From the NCBI RefSeq assembly GCF_004004555.2, contig NZ_SACP01000027.1, positions 1 through 64,000 of the forward strand: DNA of 64,000 bases, read 5' to 3'. Shown piece by piece: positions 1-9,338 of this stretch. The DNA is from Methylobacterium oryzihabitans (GTDB taxonomy: Bacteria > Pseudomonadota > Alphaproteobacteria > Rhizobiales > Beijerinckiaceae). Each line of letters opens with the position of its first letter. The first letter of the stretch is position 1. The position numbers and the translations under genes were made by a program. A model generated the notes under the pieces. That model searched no databases. It saw only the letters and a program-made list of their open reading frames with translations, and had not been told where the DNA came from.

Positions 1-552
1 GACCGCCGGTGCCGGCACCGGCTCGGGCGCCGGGATCGGAGGAGCCACCGGCTCCGGCAGCGGCGGGGGCGGCGCGGCGGGACGCGGCCCCTCGCGGGAG
101 GCGAACATCGCCTCGAGGTCCGGGGGCGGCAGCGGGACGGCGGGACGCTCGGGGAACGGGGGCGGCAGCGGGGCCGGCTCGCCGGCCGGCGGCAGGTGCA
201 GCGGCGCCTCTTCTTCGGGCGCCGGCAGGTCCGGCGCCACCCGGGCGGTGCCGGTGCGCACGATGTTGCGCTCGACCACCACGTCGTTCGGCCCGCCCAC
301 GAGCAGCAGGTGCTCGGTGTTGTCGCGCCGCAGCAGGATGAGCTGGCGCTGGCGGTCGAGCTCGTAGATGTCGACGATGCCGAGACGCGGCTGCCGGCTG
401 CGGGTTCCCGATCCGTTGCCGAGGCTCAGGCGACCGCGGGCGAACCGCTTCGCCACGACGGCGAACAGGCTCAGCAGCACCACCATGATCAGGAAGACGA
501 CCAGGTAGGAGACCAGGGGAGATCCTTCCGTCCCTAAAATCGTGGAGAGCAA
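1..552 (-). CDS. fliO: Flagellar biosynthesis protein FliO (partial, runs off left edge)
   Basis: The minus-strand frame is open from about 552 to the window edge (184 codons, no stop). It encodes a short N-terminus, one membrane segment (PLVSYLVVFLIMVVLLSLF), a basic stretch and then a compact domain with LGIVDIYELDRQRQLILLRR and the family hallmark LLLVGGPNDVVVERN. This is the FliO arrangement: one transmembrane helix plus a cytoplasmic domain that helps assemble the FliPQR export gate. The tail is rich in Pro and Ala. No ATG precedes the membrane segment, so I chose a TTG at 552. An upstream ATC/GTG-type start cannot be excluded. It is divergent from flgB and shares its CtrA-box promoter region. 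Confidence 0.72.
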   Translation of the reverse strand, partial: MLSTILGTEGSPLVSYLVVFLIMVVLLSLFAVVAKRFARGRLSLGNGSGTRSRQPRLGIVDIYELDRQRQLILLRRDNTEHLLLVGGPNDVVVERNIVRTGTARVAPDLPAPEEEAPLHLPPAGEPAPLPPPFPERPAVPLPPPDLEAMFASREGPRPAAPPPPLPEPVAPPIPAPEPVPAPAV

Positions 553-638
553 TGCACAGTCTCTCAGGGTGATGGCGCGGCGCGCCGGCGTTCGGTGTGG
601 ATATCTAGCACGCCTCAACGCCGCGTGAGCAGGGAGAG

Positions 639-653
639 TTAAGACGTCGTTAA
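639..653. promoter_or_regulatory. CtrA binding box 1
   Basis: TTAA-GACGTCG-TTAA is a perfect match to the CtrA full-site consensus TTAA-N7-TTAA. It lies between divergent fliO and flgB. CtrA is the alphaproteobacterial master regulator of flagellar and cell-cycle genes. Binding here is inferred from the motif. Confidence 0.7.
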
Positions 654-725
654 CAGCTTTGATCGGGTCGCTGTCCAGCCCTATCGCAGGCCCCGCCGCG
701 ACACCGTGCGGCAGCGCCCGCCCCA

Positions 726-740
726 TTAACCGCCTCTTAA
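726..740. promoter_or_regulatory. CtrA binding box 2
   Basis: A second perfect TTAA-N7-TTAA site (spacer CCGCCTC) ends 43 bases before the flgB GTG start. Two full sites in about 100 bases of a roughly 70% GC genome are unlikely by chance, which strengthens the case for CtrA control of the flgB operon. Confidence 0.72.
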
Positions 741-783
741 CCATGCGCCCGGCAGATTTTGCCGGTCACTGCGAGGCTGCCCC

Positions 784-1188
784 GTGTCGGTCACCGATCT
801 CCCCGTCGTCGCGATGCTGCGCAACCGCATGCAGTGGAGCCAGACCCGCCAGAAGGTCCTGGCCGAGAACGTCGCCAACGCCGACACGCCGGGCTTCAAG
901 GCCCGCGACCTGCGGGCGCCGCGCTTCACCCCGGCCGGGGAGCTGGCCGCCTCGGGCCTGCCCGGCATCGGGGTGGCGCGCACCAGCGCGTCCCACCTCG
1001 CCGGCGGCGCGCCGCGCGGGCCGGGCGAGGAGCGCGAGAAGACCCGGTTCGAGGTGATGCCGAGCGGCAACGCCGTGAACCTCGAGGAGGAGATGCTGAA
1101 GGTCGGCGACAACCAGGCCGACTACCAGCTCGCCGCCTCGCTCTACCAGAAGAGCCTGCAGATGCTGCGGACCGCGGTCGGCAAGTAA
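784..1188 (+). CDS. flgB: Flagellar basal-body rod protein FlgB
   Basis: This 134-residue protein forms the proximal rod of the flagellar basal body and is exported by the flagellar type III apparatus. The N-terminal block RQKVLAENVANADTPGFKARDL (residues about 22-43) is the rod/hook/filament signature. The C-terminal helix with YQLAASLYQKSLQMLRTAVGK is typical of FlgB. Length matches the family. The start is a GTG at 784. It is the first gene of flgB-flgC-fliE-fliQ-fliR-flhB, downstream of two CtrA boxes. The stop codon lies within a short 14-bp tandem repeat. Confidence 0.95.
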   Translation: MSVTDLPVVAMLRNRMQWSQTRQKVLAENVANADTPGFKARDLRAPRFTPAGELAASGLPGIGVARTSASHLAGGAPRGPGEEREKTRFEVMPSGNAVNLEEEMLKVGDNQADYQLAASLYQKSLQMLRTAVGK

Positions 1189-1216
1189 CGGTCGGCAAGC
1201 AACGGCCGGCAAGTCG
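1175..1216 (+). repeat. 14-bp tandem repeat, three units, across the flgB stop
   Basis: Units at 1175-1188 (CGGTCGGCAAGTAA), 1189-1202 (one change) and 1203-1216 (more diverged). The first unit contains the last codons and the stop of flgB. It looks like local slippage that enlarged the flgB-flgC spacer. Confidence 0.75.
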
Positions 1217-1334
1217 CCGCTACCAAGTCGTCGCCGGCAAGCCCTCGCCGGCCCCCCCTTCATCCCATCCGCCTGCCAGCCGGATCCGCCGGGCGCCGCC
1301 CCGCGGCCGGTGCGGCGCGGGCCGGAGAGACGTC

Positions 1335-1745
1335 ATGGACTTCACGAAGGCGATCGGCATCGCGGCCTCGGGGCTGAAGGCCCAGTCCGGGCGGATGCGG
1401 GTGATCTCGGAGAACATCGCCAACGCGGATTCGGCGCCGGCCCGCGCCGGGGCCGAGCCGTACCGGCGCAAGATCCCGACCTTCGCCAACCACGTCGACC
1501 GCGCCCTCGACGCCACCGTGGTCGATCTCGGCCGGGTCCGCCGCGACCCGTCCGAGTTCCGCACCAAGCAGGATCCCGGGCACCCCGCCGCCAACGCCAA
1601 GGGCGAGGTGGCGATGCCCAACGTCAACGTGCTGATCGAGACCGTCGACCTGCGCGAGGCCCAGCGCAGCTACGAGGCCAACCTCTCCATGGTCACGGCG
1701 GCCCGCCGGATGATCTCGCGCACTCTCGATATCCTGAAGGTCTGA
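1335..1745 (+). CDS. flgC: Flagellar basal-body rod protein FlgC
   Basis: This 136-residue rod protein has the N-terminal signature IAASGLKAQSGRMRVISENIANADS and the conserved C-terminus VNVLIETVDLREAQRSYEANLSM...ISRTLDILKV, both diagnostic of FlgC. It polymerises with FlgB, FlgF and FliE to form the proximal rod. The ATG at 1335 is preceded by GGAGAGACGTC, an acceptable ribosome site. The fliE ATG follows the stop by 2 bases, so the two are probably co-translated. Confidence 0.96.
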   Translation: MDFTKAIGIAASGLKAQSGRMRVISENIANADSAPARAGAEPYRRKIPTFANHVDRALDATVVDLGRVRRDPSEFRTKQDPGHPAANAKGEVAMPNVNVLIETVDLREAQRSYEANLSMVTAARRMISRTLDILKV

Positions 1746-1747
1746 GG

Positions 1748-2059
1748 ATGCCCAGCAACGCCTTCGCGGCCGGCGCCTACGCGGCGGTCCAGAGCCTCGG
1801 CCGGCCCGGCGCGGTGCGCCCGGTCGACGCCGCCTCCCCCGCCCCCGGCTTCGGCCAGATGCTCGCCTCCACCCTCGACGGCGTCGCCGAGGCCGGCAAG
1901 CGCAGCGAGGCCCAGGCGATGGCGGTGGCTGGCGGCAAGGCCAACGTCGTCGACGTGGTGACGGCGGTGGCCGAGAGCGAGACCGCCCTCCAGACCCTCG
2001 TCGCCGTGCGCGACCGGGTGATCTCCGCCTACGAGGAGATCATGCGGATGCAGATCTGA
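1748..2059 (+). CDS. fliE: Flagellar hook-basal body complex protein FliE
   Basis: This 103-residue protein has the FliE C-terminal block VVTAVAESETALQTLVAVRDRVISAYEEIMRMQI. It joins the MS ring to the rod and the export gate. The gene starts 2 bases after the flgC stop. The following 126-base gap to fliQ holds a 25-bp tandem repeat and no gene. Confidence 0.94.
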   Translation: MPSNAFAAGAYAAVQSLGRPGAVRPVDAASPAPGFGQMLASTLDGVAEAGKRSEAQAMAVAGGKANVVDVVTAVAESETALQTLVAVRDRVISAYEEIMRMQI

Positions 2060-2080
2060 CCTTTTTCCCCGCCGATCCTC

Positions 2081-2130
2081 GCCTCGTTCTCCGTCGCCGG
2101 CCTCCGCCTCGTTCTCCGTCGCCGGCCTCC
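2081..2130 (+). repeat. Perfect 25-bp tandem duplication between fliE and fliQ
   Basis: Two identical 25-base units (2081-2105 and 2106-2130), each beginning GCCTCGTTCTCCGTCGCC. A recent duplication that lengthens the intra-operon spacer. Confidence 0.9.
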
Positions 2131-2185
2131 GCCTCCGCTGCCCCCGCACCATCCTGGCGAAAGCCTCCCCGTCCATGATCGCCCC

Positions 2186-2452
2186 ATGACCGGCCTCGCC
2201 ATCCTCGACGTCGCCCGCGACGGCATCGTCACCTTCCTGAAGGTCGCCGGCCCCCTGATGGTGGTGGCCCTGGTGATCGGCCTCGTGGTCTCGCTGCTCC
2301 AGGCGCTGACCCAGATCCAGGAGCAGACCCTCATCTACGTGCCGAAGATCGTCGCGGTCTTCGCTGCCCTGCTGCTGATGCTGCCCTTCATGGGCGACGC
2401 CCTGGCGGGCTACATGACCCGGATCGCCGCCCGCATCGTCGCGGGGAACTGA
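2186..2452 (+). CDS. fliQ: Flagellar export gate protein FliQ
   Basis: This 88-residue inner-membrane protein has two hydrophobic segments (about residues 18-41 and 53-74) flanking QALTQIQEQTLIYVPK, the FliQ signature. Four FliQ subunits join FliP5-FliR1 to form the export channel. The family is almost always 85-90 residues. The fliR GTG lies 12 bases downstream. Confidence 0.96.
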   Translation: MTGLAILDVARDGIVTFLKVAGPLMVVALVIGLVVSLLQALTQIQEQTLIYVPKIVAVFAALLLMLPFMGDALAGYMTRIAARIVAGN

Positions 2453-2463
2453 CCGGATCCTCC

Positions 2464-3222
2464 GTGAACCTGCTCCTGCCCGGCCTCGCCGCCGCCTACC
2501 TGCTCACCTTCGCCCGGGTCGGCACCCTGGTGATGCTGATGCCGGGGCTCGGCGAGCAGATGGTGTCGCCGCGCCTGCGGCTGGCCTTCGCGCTGCTGCT
2601 GTCGCTGGTGCTGTTTCCCCTCACCCGGACCCTGCTGCCGGCGACCGACGGCGCCGGGCCGGGGCTGATCGGGCTGCTGATCGGCGAGATCGCGATCGGG
2701 CTGGTGCTCGGGCTCGCCGTGCGGGCGGTGCTCGCGGCGCTCCAGACCGCCGGGATGATCGCCGCCCAGCAGCTCGGCCTCGCCTACGCCATGACCATCG
2801 ACCCGACGATGGGCGGGCAGCAGGCGTCGATCGGCAACTTCCTGACCCTGCTCGGCATCACCCTGATCCTGACGCTCGACCTGCACCACCTCGCCCTCGG
2901 CGCGATCCGCGACAGCTACGCCCTGCTGCCGCCGGTCGGGGTGCCGGCGACCGGCGACGCCGCGAGCCTCGCGATCCGCGCGGTCGCCCGCGGCTTCTCG
3001 CTCGCGGTGCAGATCTCGGCGCCGTTCATCGTGTTCGGCATCCTGTTCAACCTCGGGCTCGGCGTGCTGTCGCGGCTGATGCCGCAGATGCAGGTCTTCA
3101 CCGTCGCCCTGCCGGCCTCGATCCTGATCGGCATGGCGGTGATGCTGGCGACCCTGGGCGTGGTGATGGGGGTGTTCGTCGACGACCTCGGCCGCTTCCT
3201 CGCCGAGCTGGGGAGGCCGTGA
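2464..3222 (+). CDS. fliR: Flagellar export gate protein FliR
   Basis: This 252-residue multi-pass membrane protein has FliR motifs PGLGEQMVSPRLRL near residue 28, GLAYAMTIDPTMGGQQ near residue 104, and SRLMPQMQVFTVALPA near residue 200. It closes the FliP-FliQ helical channel and contacts FlhB. The start is a GTG at 2464. The next gene begins 3 bases after the stop. Confidence 0.96.
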   Translation: MNLLLPGLAAAYLLTFARVGTLVMLMPGLGEQMVSPRLRLAFALLLSLVLFPLTRTLLPATDGAGPGLIGLLIGEIAIGLVLGLAVRAVLAALQTAGMIAAQQLGLAYAMTIDPTMGGQQASIGNFLTLLGITLILTLDLHHLALGAIRDSYALLPPVGVPATGDAASLAIRAVARGFSLAVQISAPFIVFGILFNLGLGVLSRLMPQMQVFTVALPASILIGMAVMLATLGVVMGVFVDDLGRFLAELGRP

Positions 3223-3225
3223 GCC

Positions 3226-4287
3226 GTGGCCGAGGGCAGCGACCAGGAGGACCGCACCGAGGATCCGACCCCGAAGCGCATCGAGGACGCGATCAAGCGC
3301 GGCAACGTCGCCAACAGCCAGGAGATCAACACCCTCTTCATCCTCGCCGCCTTCACCCTGGTGCTGCTGATCGCCGCCGGCCCGATCGCGCGCGGCCTGT
3401 TCGCCGACATGCGCGGCCTGCTCGGCCGGCTGCACGACATCCCCTCCGATCCGGTCGCCTACGTCGCGTTCGGGCGCCGGGCGCTCGTGGCCGCCCTCGT
3501 GGCGCTGGCGGTGCCGCTCGCCGCGGTGGTGGCGGCGTCCCTCGCCGGCGGGCGCGCCCAGCACCCGTTCCTGTGGACCACAGACCCGCTCGGGCCGCAA
3601 TGGAGCCGGGTCTCGCCCATGGCCGGCTTCAAGCGGCTGTTCGGCGTCGAGGCGGTGCTCAACCTCGTCAAGGGTCTGGTCAAGGTGCTGCTCGTCGGCA
3701 TCGTCGCCGGGGTGATCCTGTGGCTCGACCGCGACCGGCTCGAAGCCGCGGCCCGGATCGAGCCGGCCGCGCTGCTGCCGGTCACCCTCGGGCTGTCCCT
3801 GCGCCTGCTGGCCGGAGTGCTCGCCGCCTACGCGGTGATCGCGCTCGCCGACGGTCTCTACCAGCGCTTCCAGTGGCGCCGGCAGTTGCGGATGACCAAG
3901 CAGGAGATCAAGGAGGAGGCCAAGGAGAGCGACGGCAACCCCGAGATCAAGGGCCGCATCCGCCAGTTGCGCCTCGCCCGGGTGAGGAAGCGGATGATGG
4001 CCGCGGTCCCGACCGCCACCGTCATCGTCACCAACCCGACCCATTTCGCGGTGGCCCTGCGCTACGAATCCGGCATGGGCGCGCCGCTCTGCGTCGCCAA
4101 GGGCGTCGATGCGCTGGCCCTGCGCATCCGCGAGGTCGCGGGCGAGCACGACGTGCCGATCGTCGAGAACCCGCCGCTCGCCCGGGCGCTGCACGCGACC
4201 GTCGAGATCGACGAGACGATCCCCGAGGAGCACTACCGGGCGGTGGCCGAGGTGATCGGCTTCGTCCTGCGGACCCGGCGCCGGTGA
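3226..4287 (+). CDS. flhB: Flagellar type III export switch protein FlhB
   Basis: This 353-residue protein has the usual four-helix membrane half and a C-terminal cytoplasmic domain. The N-terminus DQEDRTEDPTPKRIEDA and the self-cleaving NPTH motif (about residues 270-273, inside VTNPTHFAVALRY) are diagnostic. Cleavage at NPTH switches export from hook to filament substrates. The start is GTG, 3 bases after fliR. It is the last flagellar gene of the operon; an A-type repeat and cckA follow. Confidence 0.96.
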   Translation: MAEGSDQEDRTEDPTPKRIEDAIKRGNVANSQEINTLFILAAFTLVLLIAAGPIARGLFADMRGLLGRLHDIPSDPVAYVAFGRRALVAALVALAVPLAAVVAASLAGGRAQHPFLWTTDPLGPQWSRVSPMAGFKRLFGVEAVLNLVKGLVKVLLVGIVAGVILWLDRDRLEAAARIEPAALLPVTLGLSLRLLAGVLAAYAVIALADGLYQRFQWRRQLRMTKQEIKEEAKESDGNPEIKGRIRQLRLARVRKRMMAAVPTATVIVTNPTHFAVALRYESGMGAPLCVAKGVDALALRIREVAGEHDVPIVENPPLARALHATVEIDETIPEEHYRAVAEVIGFVLRTRRR

Positions 4288-4399
4288 GGGCGCGCGGCGC
4301 AACTTCGGCTTGCCGCCCCCGCCGGCTCGGGCATAACCGCGCGACGGGGTTCGGGACCGCGGTCGTCCTCCCGGCGGCCGGAACGGCGCTCGAGCGCGT

Positions 4400-4488
4400 T
4401 GGCCCGCGCAGCGCATGAGCGAAGCCGGTTTCCGCGTCGCGACGCGATCCCAAAGGGGTCGCCGAGCGATCAATCGGAAATCGTATGA
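4400..4488 (-). repeat. Dispersed family A repeat, copy A1 (partial)
   Basis: Contains the family A core: GCCCGCGCAGCGC, then GAGCGAAGCCGGTTTCCG, a small hairpin GCGATCCCaaaGGGGTCGC and the end AATCGGAAATCGTATGA. It matches the reverse complement of copy A6 near 47.7 kb almost base for base over its second half. It lies between flhB and cckA and carries an ATG (4415) in frame with cckA. Confidence 0.75.
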
Positions 4489-4507
4489 CAGGATGGTTCG
4501 AGGCGTC

Positions 4508-7156
4508 ATGCCGGAGTTGAGCGCACCCCCGACGACCGAACCCGTGGCGATCGACCGGTCCGAGCGGCCGGGCCGGGTCAGCCTGCTGCTGCTGCTCGCC
4601 GGCCTGCTGGTCGGCGCCGCCGTCGGGCTGAGCTTCGTCGCCAACGAGCAGGCGCAGCCGCTGATCCTCGGCCTGCTCGCGCTCCTGGCGATGGCGGGCG
4701 TGTTCTCGCTGTTCGCCTTCGCGATCGGGGCGATCCAGCTCACCGGCCAGGGCGCGCGCAACGACGTCACCAAGGCGATCGTCGACGCCGCTCCCGACAG
4801 CGTCATCGCGGTCGAGGACGGCACCCGCCCGATCTACGCCAATGCCGCCTACCTCCAGCTCGCCGGCAGCGACAGCTTCAGCAACCTGCGGCTGGTCGAG
4901 CGGGTCTTCGTCGGCAGCCCGGAGGTGTCGGAGGCGGTCTACCGCCTCGCCCAGGCGGCGCGCGAGGGGCGCAGCCGCTCCGAGGAGGTCCGCATGGCGC
5001 CGCCGCCGGCCGGCGCCGCCGACCGCGAGTTCGCCTGGTACCGCATCGCCGTGCGCCCGCTCGCCCTCGCCCGCCCGCTCGCCCTGTGGAGCGTCGCCGA
5101 CGTCACCCACGAGCGCGAGCGGCAGGAGAACGTCTTCCAGGAGCTCCAGCACGCGATCGACTACCTCGACCACGCCCCGGCCGGGTTCCTGTCGGTCGAT
5201 CCCCGCGGCGCGATCGTCTACATGAACGCGACCCTCGCCTCGTGGCTCGGCCACGACCTCGCCCAGGTCGGCTCCGGCGGCCTGCGCCTGTCGGAGATCC
5301 TCACCGCCGAGGTCGGCGACGTGCTGGTGGCCGGCAACGGCGTCGCCGGCGAGGTCCGCACCGACGTGTTCGACCTCGACCTGCGCCGGCGCAACGGCCA
5401 CCCGCTGCCGGCGCGGATCTACCACCGGGTCGCCTACGGCCAGGACGGCCGCCCGGGGGCCTCGCGGACGCTGGTGCTCAACCTGCGGGGGGGCGAGGGC
5501 GCCGACGAGCCGGCCGCCGAGGCCGAGTCGCGCTTCGCCCGCTTCTTCAACACCAGCCCGATCGCCGTCGCGACCCTCGGTCCCGACGGCCGCATGGTGC
5601 GGGCCAACGCCTCGTTCGCGCGGCTGTTCGGCACCCTGCCGCGCACCGGCGACGGCAGCGAGGCCGGCCCGGCGGTGCGCGACTTCGTCACCGAGCGCGA
5701 CCGCGCCACCCTCGACGGGGCCCTGCGCCTCGCCGCGGAAGGGCGCGGCGACGTCGCCCCGGTCGAGATCGGCGTCGCGGCGCCGGGCAACCGCAGCGCC
5801 CGGATCTGGCTCAGCCCCGAGATCCGCGCCGGCGGCGACGGGCAGCGGCCGCACGGGCAGGGCCCGCACGGGCAGGGCCCGCACGAGACGGTGATCCTCT
5901 ACGCCCTCGACACCACGGCCCAGCACCAGCTCCAGCAGCAGATCAACCAGGCCCAGAAGATGGAGATGGTCGGCCAGCTCGCCGGCGGCATCGCGCACGA
6001 CTTCAACAACGTGCTCCAGGCGATCATCGGCTACTCGGACCTGCTGCTGGCCAGCCACCGCCCGGCCGATCCGGCGTTCCAGGACATCATGCAGATCAAG
6101 CAGAACGCCAACCGGGCCGCGAGCCTGGTGCGGCAGCTGCTGGCCTTCTCCCGCCGCCAGACCCTGCGGCCGGAGGTGATCCATCTCGGCGAGGCGCTCT
6201 CCGACCTGACCCTGCTGCTCAAGCGCCTGCTCGGCGAGCGGGTCGAGCTCGACCTCAAGCACGGCCGCGACCTCTGGACCGTCAAGGCCGACGTCAACCA
6301 GTTCGAGCAGGTGATCGTGAACCTCGCGGTCAACGCCCGCGACGCGATGCCGGGCGGCGGGCGGCTGCTGATCCGCACCTCCAACGTCACCGCCGAGGCC
6401 GCCGCCCGGCTCGCCCTCACCGGCATGGTGCCGCTCGACTACGTGCTGGTCGAGGTCACCGATACCGGCGAGGGCATGCCGCCGGACGTGATGGAGAAGA
6501 TCTTCGAACCGTTCTTCACCACCAAGGAGGTCAACAAGGGCACCGGGCTGGGCCTCTCGACGGTGTTCGGCATCGTCAAGCAGTCGGGCGGCTACATCGA
6601 GGTGAAGTCGACGGTGGGCGAGGGCACGGTGTTCGGCATCTACCTGCCGCGCCACGAGCCGACCCCCGAGGAGATCGCCCCGCCGCTGCCGCCTCCCCCG
6701 CCGACGCCGGATCCCGAGACGCGGAAGGGCGGCGCCGAGACCCCGGCCAGACCGGCACCCAAGCCACCGACGCCCCAGGACCTCACCGGCCGCGGCACGA
6801 TCCTGCTGGTCGAGGACGAGGATCCGGTTCGGGCGGTCAACGGCCGGGCGCTCACCGCCCGCGGCTACACCGTGCTGGAGGCCGCCTCGGGCCTGGAGGC
6901 GCTCCAGATCATCGCCGAGCGCGAGGAGCCGGTGGACCTCGTCGTCTCCGACGTGGTGATGCCGGAGATGGACGGGCCGACCCTGCTGCGCGAGCTGCGT
7001 AAGCGCCACCCGGACCTGAAGGTGATCTTCGTCTCCGGCTACGCCGAGGACGCGTTCCGCAAGAACCTGCCCGAGGGCGAGGAGTTCAACTTCCTGCCCA
7101 AGCCGTTCAGCCTCAAACAACTGGTCGAGACGGTGAAGACGACGATCTCGGCGTGA
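4508..7156 (+). CDS. cckA: CckA-type PAS hybrid histidine kinase
   Basis: In this 882-residue protein, two membrane helices (about residues 20-80) are followed by PAS-like sensor regions. A dimerisation/phosphoacceptor helix follows, with [22 protein letters not shown] (His at about 497). The ATP-binding domain ([29 protein letters not shown]), a proline-rich linker and a receiver (phosphoacceptor Asp about 815, Lys in FLPKPFS) complete it. This is the CckA architecture; CckA passes phosphate through ChpT to CtrA. I start at 4508. ATGs at 4493 and 4415 are in frame, but 4415 lies in a mobile-type repeat. A 15-bp repeat encodes HGQGP copies before the kinase core. Confidence 0.92.
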   Translation: MPELSAPPTTEPVAIDRSERPGRVSLLLLLAGLLVGAAVGLSFVANEQAQPLILGLLALLAMAGVFSLFAFAIGAIQLTGQGARNDVTKAIVDAAPDSVIAVEDGTRPIYANAAYLQLAGSDSFSNLRLVERVFVGSPEVSEAVYRLAQAAREGRSRSEEVRMAPPPAGAADREFAWYRIAVRPLALARPLALWSVADVTHERERQENVFQELQHAIDYLDHAPAGFLSVDPRGAIVYMNATLASWLGHDLAQVGSGGLRLSEILTAEVGDVLVAGNGVAGEVRTDVFDLDLRRRNGHPLPARIYHRVAYGQDGRPGASRTLVLNLRGGEGADEPAAEAESRFARFFNTSPIAVATLGPDGRMVRANASFARLFGTLPRTGDGSEAGPAVRDFVTERDRATLDGALRLAAEGRGDVAPVEIGVAAPGNRSARIWLSPEIRAGGDGQRPHGQGPHGQGPHETVILYALDTTAQHQLQQQINQAQKMEMVGQLAGGIAHDFNNVLQAIIGYSDLLLASHRPADPAFQDIMQIKQNANRAASLVRQLLAFSRRQTLRPEVIHLGEALSDLTLLLKRLLGERVELDLKHGRDLWTVKADVNQFEQVIVNLAVNARDAMPGGGRLLIRTSNVTAEAAARLALTGMVPLDYVLVEVTDTGEGMPPDVMEKIFEPFFTTKEVNKGTGLGLSTVFGIVKQSGGYIEVKSTVGEGTVFGIYLPRHEPTPEEIAPPLPPPPPTPDPETRKGGAETPARPAPKPPTPQDLTGRGTILLVEDEDPVRAVNGRALTARGYTVLEAASGLEALQIIAEREEPVDLVVSDVVMPEMDGPTLLRELRKRHPDLKVIFVSGYAEDAFRKNLPEGEEFNFLPKPFSLKQLVETVKTTISA

Positions 7157-7241
7157 GGCGGCGCCGGGTGCCTCCGGTTCGGCCATTGGCGGGCGCGATC
7201 CCGGGGCCTACATGACGTTCGCCAGCAACGAGGACGCCGCG

Positions 7242-7484
7242 ATGTCCCGATCCATCAGCATCGAGGAACTCCACGAGATCTCGGCCGAGGCGATCCAGGC
7301 GCTCCCACGCCCCGTGCCGATCAAGAACGACGGCGCGACCGTCGGCGTGCTGATGCCGTTGCCCCGCACTTCGCCGGAATACATGCGCAAGGTGCTGGCC
7401 GACATCGATGCCGCTGCGGCACGGCGGACGCCGGAGGAGAACGCCGTCATCGACCGCCTGCTCGCCGAACGTGGCGCTGAATGA
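7242..7484 (+). CDS. Probable antitoxin of a PIN-type toxin-antitoxin pair
   Basis: An 80-residue acidic protein (MSRSISIEELHEISAEAIQALPRP...) with a Leu/Glu-rich C-terminus. It overlaps the following PIN-domain gene by 4 bases (ATGA), the usual antitoxin-toxin layout. I see no clear AbrB or ribbon-helix-helix motif, so the family is not named. An in-frame ATG at 7212 could add 10 residues. The role is inferred from size and coupling. It would bind and block the toxin and probably repress its own operon. Confidence 0.6.
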   Translation: MSRSISIEELHEISAEAIQALPRPVPIKNDGATVGVLMPLPRTSPEYMRKVLADIDAAAARRTPEENAVIDRLLAERGAE

Positions 7485-7951
7485 CGGCCTCCTCCGAGTC
7501 GGCGCGGCGCTCGCCGCGTGCTCCGTCGCGGGTCCTCGTCATCGACGCCAACATCATCCTCAGCGTGGTCCTGGGACAACGCTCGCGCACCGTCTTCGAA
7601 CACGTTCTGTCGAGTCGGAACGTCGCCGCCTCGGCGAGATCCGCCGAAGAGGTCCTGCATGTCCTGCGGGACCTGAAGGGGCTGCGTGAGAACGTGATCG
7701 AGGAGGCGGAAGCGCTTCTCGCCGGCCTCGTGGTGGTCGAGGCTTCACGATATGACGGCGGCCTCGACGAAGCGGCCGTCATCCTTCGCCACGCCGTCGC
7801 CTCACGCAACGGCTCGACCGCCGACGCGCACGTGCTGGCCTGCGCATGGCTCCTCGACGCCGACATCTGGAGCCACGACCGCGACTTCGCCGGCAGCGGC
7901 TGGCCGTCCTGGTCCAACGCCAACCTGCGCCGCAGCCTCGACGCCCCGTGA
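7481..7951 (+). CDS. PIN-domain ribonuclease toxin (VapC-like)
   Basis: In this 156-residue protein, VLVIDANIILSVVLG (Asp about 22) gives the first acidic residue of a PIN nuclease. Later acidic residues are in SAEEVLHVL, in TADAHVLACAWLLDADIW and in SHDRDFAG near the C-terminus. PIN toxins cleave RNA using Mg2+ held by such residues. It is translationally coupled to the small upstream gene and lies between cckA and recA, which are core genes, so the pair is probably an accessory insertion. A non-toxin PIN nuclease is possible. Confidence 0.78.
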   Translation: MTASSESARRSPRAPSRVLVIDANIILSVVLGQRSRTVFEHVLSSRNVAASARSAEEVLHVLRDLKGLRENVIEEAEALLAGLVVVEASRYDGGLDEAAVILRHAVASRNGSTADAHVLACAWLLDADIWSHDRDFAGSGWPSWSNANLRRSLDAP

Positions 7952-7991
7952 ACACCTCGTCCCGGCGCCCCTCGTCGGCCTTGCGGATTGA

Positions 7992-8006
7992 GAACAAAAC
8001 AAGTAC
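7992..8006. promoter_or_regulatory. LexA (SOS) box upstream of recA
   Basis: GAAC-AAAACAA-GTAC (reverse GTAC-N7-GTTC) fits the alphaproteobacterial SOS operator GTTC-N7-GTTC with one mismatch. It is 63 bases before the recA start, where LexA would block transcription. Confidence 0.7.
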
Positions 8007-8068
8007 ATGAGTCGGGCCGGCGCACGTTGAGAATCCCGTCCCCCCCGTGCCATAAGGACCCGCCACCG

Positions 8069-9160
<1,092 letters not shown>

Positions 9161-9184
9161 CCGGATACCGGCCCTGCCGTCATG

Positions 9185-9218
9185 AAAGGCCGCCCCGGTC
9201 CGACCGGGGCGGCCTTTT
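9185..9218 (+). terminator. Rho-independent terminator of recA
   Basis: AAAGGCCGCCCCGGTC pairs perfectly with GACCGGGGCGGCCTTT across a minimal loop, followed by TTTT. It starts 25 bases after the recA stop. A-rich on the other side too, so it could work in both directions. Confidence 0.9.
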
Positions 9219-9338
9219 CGCGTGAGACGTCCCCCGCACCCGGCTGTTGCCGCAAAGACAGCGCGCGGGCGTCCCGGACCGGGACCGGCCCGCGCCGCCT
9301 TGCGGGAGCCGCCTTCCCCGATCAAGGGTGGCGCCACC

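Noticed and set aside
2410-4824. 804-codon minus-strand open frame opposite fliR and flhB
   Set aside because: Low-complexity Arg/Gly/His/Asp composition with no family motif; high-GC shadow of clear flagellar genes.
4028-7186. 1052-codon minus-strand open frame opposite cckA
   Set aside because: Shadow frame of the kinase gene; long frames are expected when third positions are almost all G or C.
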